8,661 nucleotides of DNA from Polaromonas sp. (GTDB taxonomy: Bacteria; Pseudomonadota; Gammaproteobacteria; Burkholderiales; Burkholderiaceae_C), in NCBI GenBank assembly GCA_014376885.1, contig JACMQR010000124.1:1-8661 (forward strand). The letters run 5' to 3'. Under the pieces are notes generated by a model. It searched no databases. It had not been told where the DNA came from and saw only the letters and a program-made list of their open reading frames with translations. The position numbers and the translations under genes are program-made. Positions 1 to 7,142 of this stretch are shown piece after piece (the first letter of the stretch is position 1; every line of letters begins with the position of its first letter).

Positions 1-426
1 CACGACGCTGCCCATGCTGCCGCCCATGAAGTCAAACTCAAAGCAGGCCACGACCACGCCAATGCTGTGCACCGCGCCGCCCATCACCACCAGCGCATCG
101 GTTTCGCCGGTGTTTTCCATGGCCTCTTTCAGCCGCTCGGGGTATTTGCGGCTGTCCTTGAACTTCAGGGCATCCACGGGAAGCACTTCCTGGCCGATTT
201 CGTATCGGCCCTCGGCATCAAGAAATGCGTCCAGCCGGGTGCGCGCGCCAATGCGGTGGTGGTGGCTGCACTGCGGGCAGACATTCTGGTTCTTTTCCAG
301 GTCGGTCTTGTACAGGACAGCCTCGCAGCTGGGGCATTTGATCCACAGCCCTTCGGGCACGCTGCGCCGTTCGGTCGGGTTGGTGGGCGCGATTTTTGGA
401 GGAAGAAGTTTCTCTAGCCAAGACAT
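1..426 (-). CDS. accD: Acetyl-CoA carboxylase carboxyltransferase beta subunit, N-terminal part (cut by window edge)
   Basis: AccD is the beta half of the carboxyltransferase that moves a carboxyl group from biotin on BCCP to acetyl-CoA, giving malonyl-CoA for fatty-acid synthesis in the cytoplasm. Translating the minus strand from the ATG at 426 gives 142 codons, open to the window edge. The start MSWLEKLLPPKI is typical of the family. A four-cysteine zinc ribbon follows: C31-P-S-C34 and C50-P-Q-C53. The carboxyltransferase fold then begins, and the last visible residues are FDFMGGSMGSVV. About half of the usual ~290 residues are present. An AAGGA sequence 8 nt before the ATG is a good ribosome binding site. 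The gene lies 158 bp after trpA in the same direction, as in other proteobacteria where accD sits near truA/trp genes. The identification is firm; cotranscription with trpA is inferred. Confidence 0.97.
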   Translation of the reverse strand, partial: MSWLEKLLPPKIAPTNPTERRSVPEGLWIKCPSCEAVLYKTDLEKNQNVCPQCSHHHRIGARTRLDAFLDAEGRYEIGQEVLPVDALKFKDSRKYPERLKEAMENTGETDALVVMGGAVHSIGVVVACFEFDFMGGSMGSVV

Positions 427-584
427 GCTATTGGTCCTTGTTGGCCGGCGGTTGCGGCTGCGGTTTTAGCAGGCGCGAGACACGCTGGCAGAGTCATGTA
501 ATAAGAGCGGCCAAGTCGCGACCAGTGGGCGCCGGGCTGCGCCAGGGGACCACCACCGCCAGTGCCCAGGCGATGCGGCAGGCG
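427..584 (-). other. trpA-accD intergenic region
   Basis: This is 158 bp with no convincing gene. On the minus strand it holds a small GC hairpin at 528-543 (GGCGC/GCGCC, 6-nt loop) without a following T-run, so I do not call it a terminator. The last 20 bases carry the accD ribosome binding site. I found no clear promoter, so accD is probably read through from trpA. Confidence 0.5.
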
Positions 585-1403
585 TCAGTCCAGCGCCGCA
601 CGGATGTCCTTCAAAAAGTCGTGCGCCACAGCAGTGACCCGGTCGCGCGGCTGGTTGTCGATCAGCTCGATGATCTTGCTGCCGATCACGACCGCATCGG
701 CAACCTTGCCGATGGCCCGGGCGGTGGCGGCATCGCGAATGCCAAAGCCAACGCCCACCGGCACATCGACCTGCGCGCGAATGCGCGGCAGCATGGCCTC
801 GACGGCCTGAACATCGAGCGTTCCCGCGCCCGTCACACCCTTGAGCGACACATAGTACACATAGCCGCTGGCAACCCTGGCCACCAGCGCCATGCGCTCG
901 GTGGTGCTGGTGGGGGCCAGCAAAAAGATCAGGTCCAGGTCGTGCGCGCGCAGCTCGGCGGCAAATGCGGTGCATTCTTCAGGCGGGTAGTCGACGATCA
1001 GCAGGCCATCAACGCCAGCGGCGGCAGCATCCCGAATAAAGGCGCTCGGGGTGGCGCCCGCGCCATGCTTGATGTCGTAGCGCTCCACTGGGTTGGCGTA
1101 GCCCATCAGCACCACCGGCGTGGCTTGGTCCTGGGTGCGGAAACTGCGCACCATACCCAACACCTGGAGCAGGCCAACCCCGAAGCTCAGTGCCTTTTCG
1201 CCAGCTTTTTGAATCACCGGGCCGTCGGCGCTGGGGTCGGAAAAAGGCACGCCCAGCTCGATGATGTCGGCGCCCGCAGCCACCATGCCGTGCATCAGCT
1301 CGGGGGTGACGTCGGCAAACGGAAAGCCCGCCGTCACATACGGAATCAGCGCGGTTTTGCCCTGGGCCTGCAACGCGGCCATGGTTGCCTGGATGCGGCT
1401 CAT
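585..1403 (-). CDS. trpA: Tryptophan synthase alpha subunit
   Basis: TrpA cleaves indole-3-glycerol phosphate to indole and glyceraldehyde 3-phosphate; the indole is channelled to TrpB in the alpha2beta2 complex. The product is 272 residues, close to the usual ~268. The TIM-barrel signatures are clear: [10 protein letters not shown] near residues 19-28, then [14 protein letters not shown] at 49-62. These place Glu49 and Asp60 at the same numbers as the catalytic acids of the E. coli enzyme. The phosphate-binding loops GVGFGI and VIGSKI follow in the last third. The start is the ATG at 1403, whose first bases form ATGA with the trpB stop. This four-base overlap strongly suggests translational coupling and roughly equal alpha and beta synthesis. 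The frame stays open upstream to 1634, but that part lies inside trpB and is not used. No catalytic residue is missing. Confidence 0.97.
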   Translation of the reverse strand: MSRIQATMAALQAQGKTALIPYVTAGFPFADVTPELMHGMVAAGADIIELGVPFSDPSADGPVIQKAGEKALSFGVGLLQVLGMVRSFRTQDQATPVVLMGYANPVERYDIKHGAGATPSAFIRDAAAAGVDGLLIVDYPPEECTAFAAELRAHDLDLIFLLAPTSTTERMALVARVASGYVYYVSLKGVTGAGTLDVQAVEAMLPRIRAQVDVPVGVGFGIRDAATARAIGKVADAVVIGSKIIELIDNQPRDRVTAVAHDFLKDIRAALD

Positions 1404-2668
1404 GGCTTGAAAGCCATCACATGTGCGGCGCCCTTGACGCCCTGGCCCCGGCAGGACGGCCGGCAGTAAAAATCGGCGCTGGACAGGTCCGCCACCGTGC
1501 CGATGTCCTTGTCGCCGCGACCTGAAAGATTGACCAGGATGGTTTGGTCGGAACGCATGGTTTTGGCCAGCTTCATGGCGTAAGCGATGGCATGCGCCGG
1601 CTCCAGGGCCGGAATGATGCCCTCGGTGCGGCACAGGTAGTGAAACGCCTCCAGGGCTTCGGCATCGGTGATGCCGACATACTCGGCCCGGCCGATGTCC
1701 TTCAAGAACGCATGCTCCGGGCCGACGCCCGGGTAATCCAGGCCGGCGCTGATACTGTGCGTTTCGGTGACCTGGCCGTCGTCGTCTTGCAGCACATAGG
1801 TGCGGTTGCCATGCAGCACGCCGGGGAGGCCGCGCTGCAGGGATGCCGAATGCCGGCCGCTGTCCATGCCTTCGCCCGCGGCTTCCACGCCGATCAGCCG
1901 GGTGTTTTCATGACCGATATAGGGATGAAAAATTCCCATGGCATTGCTGCCGCCGCCGACGCAGGCCACGACCGCATCGGGCTGCCGGCCGGCTGTCATT
2001 TCAGGCATCTGGCTCAGGCATTCGGTGCCGATGACGCTTTGAAAATCACGCACCATCATCGGGTAGGGATGCGGGCCGGCCACCGTTCCGATGATGTAAA
2101 AAGTGTTGTCCACATTGGCTACCCAGTCGCGCATGGCTTCGTTCAGCGCGTCCTTCAGGGTCTTGCTGCCGCTTTCAACCGGCACCACCGTCGCGCCCAG
2201 CAGCTTCATGCGGTAGACGTTGGGGCTTTGCCGCTTGACATCTTCGCTGCCCATGTACACCACGCATTCCAGCCCGTAACGGGCGCAGATGGTGGCGGTG
2301 GCCACGCCATGCTGACCAGCGCCGGTTTCGGCAATGATGCGCGGCTTGCCCATGCGGCGCGCGAGCATCGCCTGGCCGATGGTGTTGTTGATCTTGTGCG
2401 CGCCGGTGTGGTTGAGGTCTTCGCGCTTGAGGTAAATCTGCGCGCCGCCCTGCTCGCGGCTCATGCGGGCAGCATGGTAGATGGGCGACGGGCGACCGAC
2501 GAAGTGCTTCAGCTCGTAGTTGAACTCAGCCAGAAATTCCGGGTCGTGCTGGTATTTTGCATAGGCCTCTTTCAGCTCGGTCAGTGCATGGGTCAGGGTT
2601 TCAGAAACAAAGCTGCCGCCGTAAATGCCGAAGTGGCCGGCCAGGTCTGGTTGTTGGTAGTTGTACAT
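1400..2668 (-). CDS. trpB: Tryptophan synthase beta subunit
   Basis: TrpB is the PLP enzyme that joins indole to serine to make tryptophan. The product is 422 residues. The PLP lysine sits in HTGAHKINN (Lys92), the catalytic glutamate in ETGAGQHG (Glu114), the phosphate-binding glycine loop is GGGSNAMG (238-245), and the C-terminal PLP-ring contact is in NLSGRGDKD (Ser382). It is about 25 residues longer than the E. coli enzyme. The extra length is mainly a C-terminal tail after [10 protein letters not shown] that contains two cysteines (YCRPSCRG) and runs into the trpA start. The ATG at 2668 begins [14 protein letters not shown], a normal TrpB opening. The ribosome binding site is weak (AAGA close to the start). 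A 41-bp gap with a stem-loop separates it from trpF, and the 3' end overlaps trpA by four bases. Confidence 0.97.
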   Translation of the reverse strand: MYNYQQPDLAGHFGIYGGSFVSETLTHALTELKEAYAKYQHDPEFLAEFNYELKHFVGRPSPIYHAARMSREQGGAQIYLKREDLNHTGAHKINNTIGQAMLARRMGKPRIIAETGAGQHGVATATICARYGLECVVYMGSEDVKRQSPNVYRMKLLGATVVPVESGSKTLKDALNEAMRDWVANVDNTFYIIGTVAGPHPYPMMVRDFQSVIGTECLSQMPEMTAGRQPDAVVACVGGGSNAMGIFHPYIGHENTRLIGVEAAGEGMDSGRHSASLQRGLPGVLHGNRTYVLQDDDGQVTETHSISAGLDYPGVGPEHAFLKDIGRAEYVGITDAEALEAFHYLCRTEGIIPALEPAHAIAYAMKLAKTMRSDQTILVNLSGRGDKDIGTVADLSSADFYCRPSCRGQGVKGAAHVMAFKP

Positions 2669-2691
2669 GGTCTTGATCGGTTAGGGACAGG

Positions 2692-2707
2692 GCGGCAAGA
2701 CTGCCGC
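2692..2707 (-). other. Stem-loop in the trpF-trpB gap
   Basis: A perfect 6-bp stem, GCGGCA/TGCCGC, with a 4-nt loop begins two bases after the trpF stop codon on the minus strand. The following bases are C-rich rather than T-rich, so it is not a normal intrinsic terminator. It could be an RNA stability or processing element within the operon; that is inference. A competing 5-bp stem (2701-2705 with 2713-2717) reaches back over the trpF stop. Confidence 0.4.
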
Positions 2708-2709
2708 GC

Positions 2710-3426
2710 TCAGGCAGAGCGTTCTGTCCGGCAAAGGTTTTGAAATTGGGTATCGGCCGCCTGAACGGCGGCCACGAACTGGTGCATTTTTTGGGCACTC
2801 TTGACTCCCTTGGAGATCTCGACGCCCGAACTCACATCAACGGCCAGCGTGGTGCAGCGCGGCCTGACCTGCAAAATGCCATCTAGCACATTTGCAGGTG
2901 TCAACCCACCAGACAAAACGAGGTGAGCGTTGACGCTTGGAGGAAGGAGTGACCAATTGAATGTTTTTCCGCCGCCGCCATAACCCTCGACATGGGCGTC
3001 GAGCAAGATGGCCTGGGCTGCTGAGTAATCTTGAGCGTATTTTAGGAGATCGAAGCGCCGGCCGGCCGGCTCAAGGCTATCGTCCAGCGGGATGCGGGCG
3101 GCGCGGACAAAGGGCCGGCCCGGACCACTGCATTCCGCAGGCGTCTCGTCACCATGAAATTGCAGCAACGCGCAAGGAATACGGGCGCACGCAGCTGCTA
3201 TTTCAGTAGCACTGGCGTTGACGAAAAGCAGCACCGGTGTGACGAACGGCGGCAGGCGTTCGGCAAGGGCGGCAGCGCGCTCCAGCGTGACATGGCGGGC
3301 ACTGTGGGGGTACATGACCAACCCGATGGCGTCGGCCCCGGCAGCCACGGCGGCATCGACATCAGCTTCAAGCATCAGGCCGCAGATCTTGATGCGCGTG
3401 CGGCTGTGGGGGAGGGTTGCGGTCAT
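2710..3426 (-). CDS. trpF: Phosphoribosylanthranilate isomerase
   Basis: TrpF carries out the Amadori rearrangement of N-(5-phosphoribosyl)anthranilate to CdRP, the third step of tryptophan synthesis from chorismate. Here it is a stand-alone 238-residue TIM barrel, not fused to trpC as in E. coli. The N-terminal strand TRIKICGLM holds the catalytic Cys15, QFHGDE (89-94) is conserved, and LLDAH (141-145) supplies the general acid Asp143. The phosphate-binding motifs LSGGLTPANV and DVSSGVE lie near residues 171 and 197. I place the start at the ATG at 3426, which overlaps the truA stop as ATGA. A TTG three codons upstream is open but would lie inside truA and has no advantage. About 15 residues follow the normal final helix. 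The gene is probably coupled to truA and continues to trpB after 41 bp. Confidence 0.95.
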   Translation of the reverse strand: MTATLPHSRTRIKICGLMLEADVDAAVAAGADAIGLVMYPHSARHVTLERAAALAERLPPFVTPVLLFVNASATEIAAACARIPCALLQFHGDETPAECSGPGRPFVRAARIPLDDSLEPAGRRFDLLKYAQDYSAAQAILLDAHVEGYGGGGKTFNWSLLPPSVNAHLVLSGGLTPANVLDGILQVRPRCTTLAVDVSSGVEISKGVKSAQKMHQFVAAVQAADTQFQNLCRTERSA

Positions 3427-4217
3427 GGGAGCCAATCATAAGCCGCCGTACGCAGCGGCAGGCCAAAGCGGTCGTCATACACTGGGCCGAGAAAATAAAG
3501 TCCGTCCGGCGAAAAGGTCGGGGCAGCGGCGGCGCGGCGCCGGGCCGCGACGACATCGGCGAGCCAACTGGCAGGCTGGGCGCCCTGGCCGACGGCCAGC
3601 AGGCAGCCCATGATGTTGCGGATCATGTGGTGCAAAAATGCATTCGCTTCGAACTCAAATCGCCAGTAGCGCGAGCCGGCACCGGCGCGCTGGGAAATTT
3701 CGATGCGCGTCATGGTTTTGACCGGCGACTTGGCCTGGCACTGCGCGGCCCGGAACGAGCTGAAGTCATGCTCGCCCATCAGGTGCATGGCCGCCTGCCG
3801 CATGGCGTCGCCATCGAGCGGGCGGTAGACCCAGCCGACGCGTCTGGCCTCAACGCTGGGGCGCACCGGCGACTCCAGCACCACATAGGCATAGCGGCGC
3901 GCGACAGCGCTGGCACGCGAATGAAAGTCGTCAGGAACCGGTTGCGCCCATTGCACCGCAATGTCGGAAGGTAAAAAGGCATTCGTGCCGCGCACCCAGG
4001 AGGCCGTCTCGCGCAGCAAGAGGGTGTCAAAATGGGCGACTTGCAGCAGCGCGTGGACGCCGGCATCGGTGCGGCCGGCGCACATGACGCGAATCGGCTG
4101 GACGGCGAACTTGCCCAAGGCCAGTTCCAGATTGTCCTGGACGGTATTGCCTGAAAGCTGGCTTTGCCATCCTTCGTACGCGCTGCCGCTGTAGCTCAAG
4201 CCAAGCGCGATCCTCAC
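3423..4217 (-). CDS. truA: tRNA pseudouridine(38-40) synthase
   Basis: TruA isomerises uridines 38-40 in the anticodon arm of tRNAs to pseudouridine. The 264-residue product matches the family length. Early motifs are LGLSYSGSAYEGWQ and then GRTDAGVHA, which contains the catalytic Asp51. RRYAYVV around residue 109 supplies the conserved tyrosine, and NAFLHHMIRNIMG is the typical C-terminal core motif. The start is GTG at 4217 (V read as Met, then RIALGLSY). A GGAG sequence 8 nt upstream supports it, and the nearby ATG at 4231 is out of frame. fimV ends 42 bp upstream, and trpF begins in the truA stop (ATGA). The GTG start may lower translation relative to neighbours; that is inference. The order fimV-truA-trpF is common in beta- and gammaproteobacteria. 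Confidence 0.96.
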   Translation of the reverse strand: MRIALGLSYSGSAYEGWQSQLSGNTVQDNLELALGKFAVQPIRVMCAGRTDAGVHALLQVAHFDTLLLRETASWVRGTNAFLPSDIAVQWAQPVPDDFHSRASAVARRYAYVVLESPVRPSVEARRVGWVYRPLDGDAMRQAAMHLMGEHDFSSFRAAQCQAKSPVKTMTRIEISQRAGAGSRYWRFEFEANAFLHHMIRNIMGCLLAVGQGAQPASWLADVVAARRRAAAAPTFSPDGLYFLGPVYDDRFGLPLRTAAYDWLP

Positions 4218-4259
4218 CGGCTCGGCTCCATCAGCTGGCGCTACCGCCCTGCATGCGGG

Positions 4260-6890
4260 TCATGACAGGGTATTGAGAAACGCCTGGGCCTTGAATTTCA
4301 AGGGGCCCATGGCTTTGGCAACGACTTCGTCGGCAAGCGAGCGAGCGCCGTCAGCATCGCCAAGGATGCGGAATTCTTCCGCGAGCAGGAACTTGACTTC
4401 AAGCGGGTCGTTTTCCTGCTCTGGCAAGGCCGCTGGCGCAGGCCGGGCTTCAGGACCGAGCTCCAGCGACAGCGAGCTGAGGTCGAACTCCAGCATGCCG
4501 TCATGGTTGACCGGCAGCGGCGGTGCTGCAGCTGCCTTACGCGTCAGGAAGGGCTCGGGCGTGAAGTCCAGGCCAGCGGCCAGGAAGTCGATTTCCGGCG
4601 GCGGCGCCTTTGCCAACTGGGCGCTATCGAGGGGCAAACGGCCTGCCGCAGCCGCAGCGGGCGCGTCGTCCAGATCCAAGTCCAGGTCCAGGTCTAAAAA
4701 CGCAGACGGCGGCGCTTCGCCAGCCGGCGGGGCGGGCACAGGGGCCGGCCGGCTGGGTGCGGTCGCCGCCACCAGGCGCGGCGCCGCCGAAGCCGCCAGC
4801 GCTTTATTCGGAGCGAATCCCAGGTCCAGGTCCAGGTCCAGGTCCAAGCCAGGCATGGGTTTCAAAACAGGTGCCTGGGCAGGCGTGTCCTGAGTCTTGT
4901 TTGTCGCCAGAAGCAGCGTGCCTGAGGCATTTTTGGCTGCTTGTTCATCCGAGGGCCCGGTGCCTGGCTGGTAAAGCGAGTTGCCAGGCTCCAGTTGGCG
5001 GCCCAGCTGGCTGATGAAGATCCATTCCGGGCCCTGGCCACCGCTTAACTTGAAGGCCGTGAGGGCAGCGCTTTCAAAGGCTTTGTGGTCGCGCCGCTTG
5101 GCAAAGATTTCCAGAAGTTTGGTGTGGATGGCGATGCGGGCCGGGTAGGTGCGCAATGCTTCTTTCAGGATGTCTTCGGCCTGCTGGTCGCGGCCGTAGG
5201 CCAGGTACACATCGGCTTCGGCAACCGGGTCCACATCGCCGGCTGCGTCGAGCTGGCTGGGAGAGTAGGCAATCGACGACTTGCCCGCATTGCTGACGCT
5301 GGTGTCCACCCGCTGGCCGCCGCTGGCGCCAAAAAACGAGTCGGGCTGCAGGCGGCTGTCAAGAAACGAGCTGTCCATCTGGCTCGCTCTCTGGCCTTTT
5401 CGATAACGCACCATGCCCAGACCGGCGAGCAGTGCCAAAAGCGCGCCGCCGCCCAGCAGCAATGGGTTGTCGAGCAGCCAATCCATCAGGCTTTTTGCCG
5501 GCGGCGCCGCTGCCGGCGCAATCAAGGCCGGTTGCACGCCTGCAGCCGGCACTTGAGACGCAGCCGGCGCTCTAGCCGCCACCGCCGGCTGCGAAGCCGG
5601 CGCAACCGCCGCGGCTGTCTCGGCGCCGGAAGCGGGCAGCGCTGCAGCAGCGCCCGCCTGCAGGCCAAATTCCGGAGACATGGCTGCACCGGGAGCAGCG
5701 CCCATTGCGCCCGTGGGGGCGGGCGCCGGACTGGCAGGGCCGCCTGGCGGGAGCGCCGCCAGGGGCGGCACAGACGCAATGGTTCCTGGCGCGGCCGGCA
5801 GCGGATTGCTGGCGTTGCTGTTTTTTGACGGCTCCGCGGAACGGCTGGCAACGTCTCTGGACAGGGGCTCGCTGGACTGCGCGCCCTGCACAGCCCCTTT
5901 TGACAAGGTCAACTTGTCGGGCGAGGTGGCGGCCAGGGCGCGGTCATCGACCCGCCCCTGAAGCTTGCCGCTGGCCTGACGGTCGGCGTTGGCGGCCGGC
6001 GCGGCGGCGGGCAGGCCGTCTGCCAGCCTGCGGCGAAATGTGTTGAAGTCCCTGCTCTGGGCCACCAGGGTTTTTTTGGCGTCGCTTGAAGAAAGTGCGC
6101 TGGCGGCTTGTTCGTCCGGAATATCGACCACGGCACCCGACTTGATCAGGTTGATGTCGCCGCCGACGAAGGCCTGCGGATTGCCTTTCAGCAAAGCTGC
6201 CAGCATCTGGTCTAGCGACACGCTGGCAGGCTTGTTCTGCGCGGCAATCCTGCTGGCGTTGTCTCCCGGCTTGACCGTGATCTGCCGAGCACCAGGAATT
6301 TTCTCGGCCGGCGCCAGCACGCTCGCAGCCGGCCTGGGCACTGCTGAGGCAAGCCGGGCGGGGGGGCGCAGGGCAGTCGCTGGCAGTTCCTGCCGCGTCG
6401 AAAGGGCAGAGTTCACTGCGGTTTCGCGGGGCAGCACAGGCGCCGAGGCCACCAGGCTGGCGCCGTTGGCGCGCAGGCTAGGCGGATCAAACAGCAGCGT
6501 GTAATCCCGCGTCACTCGCCCTGAGGCCCAACGGGCTTCAAGAATCAGGTCCACAAACGGATCAGTGACAGCGCGGTTGCTGCTTAGGCGCAGGAAAGAG
6601 CGGCCATCAGCGCGTTTTTGAAGCCGGATGTCAAGACCGGCCGCAGCGGCAGAATACTCAAGGCCGGCCGACTTGAACACGTCAGCACCAGCGACTGCGA
6701 TCTTCAGGCTGGAAGCTTCTTCGGCGCTGAGATCGGAAATGTCTATTTCGGCGCGAAGCGATTCGCCCAGGGCTGACTGAACCGTGATCCGGCCGAGCGC
6801 GACAGCATGGGCTTGAAGGGTTGCCAGGCTGCCCAGCAATGCCACAGCGCTTGCCAAAGCACCAATCCGCCAGCGGCCACGATGATTCAT
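4260..6890 (-). CDS. fimV: FimV/HubP-family polar landmark protein
   Basis: FimV-family proteins are bitopic inner-membrane proteins that bind peptidoglycan and organise type IV pili, twitching and polar complexes. The product is 876 residues. Residues 1-29 form a signal peptide ending AHA. The conserved FimV N-terminal domain (ALGRITVQSALGESLRAEI onward) spans about 31-137. A LysM-like segment (ITVKPGDNASRIA...) covers about 204-258. A long Ala/Pro-rich linker runs to about 465, and one membrane helix lies at about 472-494, followed by RYRKGQR. The cytoplasmic part has a TPR-like block at about 553-635, two acidic Leu-Asp runs (682-690 and 732-742), and the FimV C-terminal helical domain at about 827-876. 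I choose ATG 6890 because it begins the signal peptide and has GGAAG 8 nt upstream; a GTG at 6947 lacks both. The coding strand contains a C7 run (complement of 6360-6366), and the frame is intact. Confidence 0.93.
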   Translation of the reverse strand: MNHRGRWRIGALASAVALLGSLATLQAHAVALGRITVQSALGESLRAEIDISDLSAEEASSLKIAVAGADVFKSAGLEYSAAAAGLDIRLQKRADGRSFLRLSSNRAVTDPFVDLILEARWASGRVTRDYTLLFDPPSLRANGASLVASAPVLPRETAVNSALSTRQELPATALRPPARLASAVPRPAASVLAPAEKIPGARQITVKPGDNASRIAAQNKPASVSLDQMLAALLKGNPQAFVGGDINLIKSGAVVDIPDEQAASALSSSDAKKTLVAQSRDFNTFRRRLADGLPAAAPAANADRQASGKLQGRVDDRALAATSPDKLTLSKGAVQGAQSSEPLSRDVASRSAEPSKNSNASNPLPAAPGTIASVPPLAALPPGGPASPAPAPTGAMGAAPGAAMSPEFGLQAGAAAALPASGAETAAAVAPASQPAVAARAPAASQVPAAGVQPALIAPAAAPPAKSLMDWLLDNPLLLGGGALLALLAGLGMVRYRKGQRASQMDSSFLDSRLQPDSFFGASGGQRVDTSVSNAGKSSIAYSPSQLDAAGDVDPVAEADVYLAYGRDQQAEDILKEALRTYPARIAIHTKLLEIFAKRRDHKAFESAALTAFKLSGGQGPEWIFISQLGRQLEPGNSLYQPGTGPSDEQAAKNASGTLLLATNKTQDTPAQAPVLKPMPGLDLDLDLDLGFAPNKALAASAAPRLVAATAPSRPAPVPAPPAGEAPPSAFLDLDLDLDLDDAPAAAAAGRLPLDSAQLAKAPPPEIDFLAAGLDFTPEPFLTRKAAAAPPLPVNHDGMLEFDLSSLSLELGPEARPAPAALPEQENDPLEVKFLLAEEFRILGDADGARSLADEVVAKAMGPLKFKAQAFLNTLS
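4670..4694 (-). repeat. Degenerate hexanucleotide repeat encoding Leu-Asp (second block)
   Basis: About four copies of the 6-bp unit CCAGGT (plus-strand reading). The last two whole copies, at 4682-4693, are exact, and the two before them each differ by one or two bases. It lies inside fimV and encodes most of the second Leu-Asp run. Being a multiple of three, copy change would keep the frame. Confidence 0.7.
4820..4846 (-). repeat. Perfect tandem hexanucleotide repeat encoding Leu-Asp (first block)
   Basis: This is 27 bp of an exact 6-bp unit (CCAGGT on the plus strand, 4.5 copies). It lies in fimV and encodes the alternating Leu-Asp run at residues 682-690. The exact nucleotide identity, with no synonymous drift between copies, suggests recent expansion by slippage. 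Change of copy number would lengthen or shorten the acidic run without breaking the frame. Confidence 0.85.
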
Positions 6891-6977
6891 GAGGTGTGCT
6901 TCCGTTAAGACTGGGTCTGAAGAGAACGTTTTACTGCTTGGGCGCACAAAAACCTTGAGGCTAATTTTTGAAAATCA

Positions 6978-7006
6978 ACCTTAACATCAAGGTCTGGCAC
7001 TGACAA
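6978..7006 (-). promoter_or_regulatory. Candidate sigma-70 promoter upstream of fimV
   Basis: On the minus strand, TTGTCA at 7006-7001 is followed after 17 bp by TAAGGT at 6983-6978, with TG one base before it (6986-6985) as in extended -10 elements. Transcription would start near 6971, about 80 nt before the fimV ATG, in a locally AT-rich stretch. The -10 matches consensus at only three of six positions, so this is tentative. Confidence 0.3.
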
Positions 7007-7013
7007 GTTAGGA

Positions 7014-7029
7014 CAAAGCTTAAGCTTTG
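7014..7029. repeat. Perfect 16-bp palindrome in the asd-fimV gap
   Basis: CAAAGCTTAAGCTTTG is its own reverse complement over all 16 bases. It lies 7 bp upstream of the candidate fimV -35. As RNA it would form only a 6-bp stem with a TTAA loop, and no T-run follows on the minus strand, so a terminator for asd is unlikely. A binding site for a dimeric regulator is possible but unproven. Confidence 0.55.
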
Positions 7030-7142
7030 ATACGGCGATCAAACCGGTCCGTTCCGGGCTGGTCCGTTGTTGCAAGCCAACGCGCCTTGACGACTGTCTG
7101 CAACGCTGGATTGTATGGCGTCAGTCCCAAGGCGGTGAAAAC

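Noticed and set aside
423..496. 27-codon minus-strand frame (MTLPACLAPAK...) overlapping the accD start
   Set aside because: No ribosome binding site and it runs into accD out of frame; most likely chance.
528..543. GC hairpin after trpA as a terminator
   Set aside because: Only 5 bp and followed by no T-run on the minus strand.
396..1469. Long plus-strand open frame (357 codons) opposite trpA
   Set aside because: It lies antisense to a clear trpA; the translation is rich in His/Arg/Ala/Gly, as expected from the complement of high-GC codons, with no recognisable domain.
1544..2743. Plus-strand open frame of 399 codons opposite trpB
   Set aside because: Complete overlap with a fully motif-supported trpB; the composition is typical of an antisense shadow.
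3427..3435. TTG start for trpF three codons upstream
   Set aside because: The ATG in the ATGA overlap with the truA stop is a better start and matches the coupling seen at trpB-trpA.
5085..5828. Plus-strand open frame (247 codons) opposite fimV
   Set aside because: Arg-rich low-complexity translation created by the Ala/Pro-rich linker on the other strand.
6891..6947. GTG start extending FimV by 19 residues
   Set aside because: It would bury the signal peptide and has no ribosome binding site; the ATG at 6890 has both.
7110..7115. TACAAT as a -10 element just after asd
   Set aside because: No -35 or TG extension at a suitable distance, and it is over 200 bp from fimV; too weak to call.
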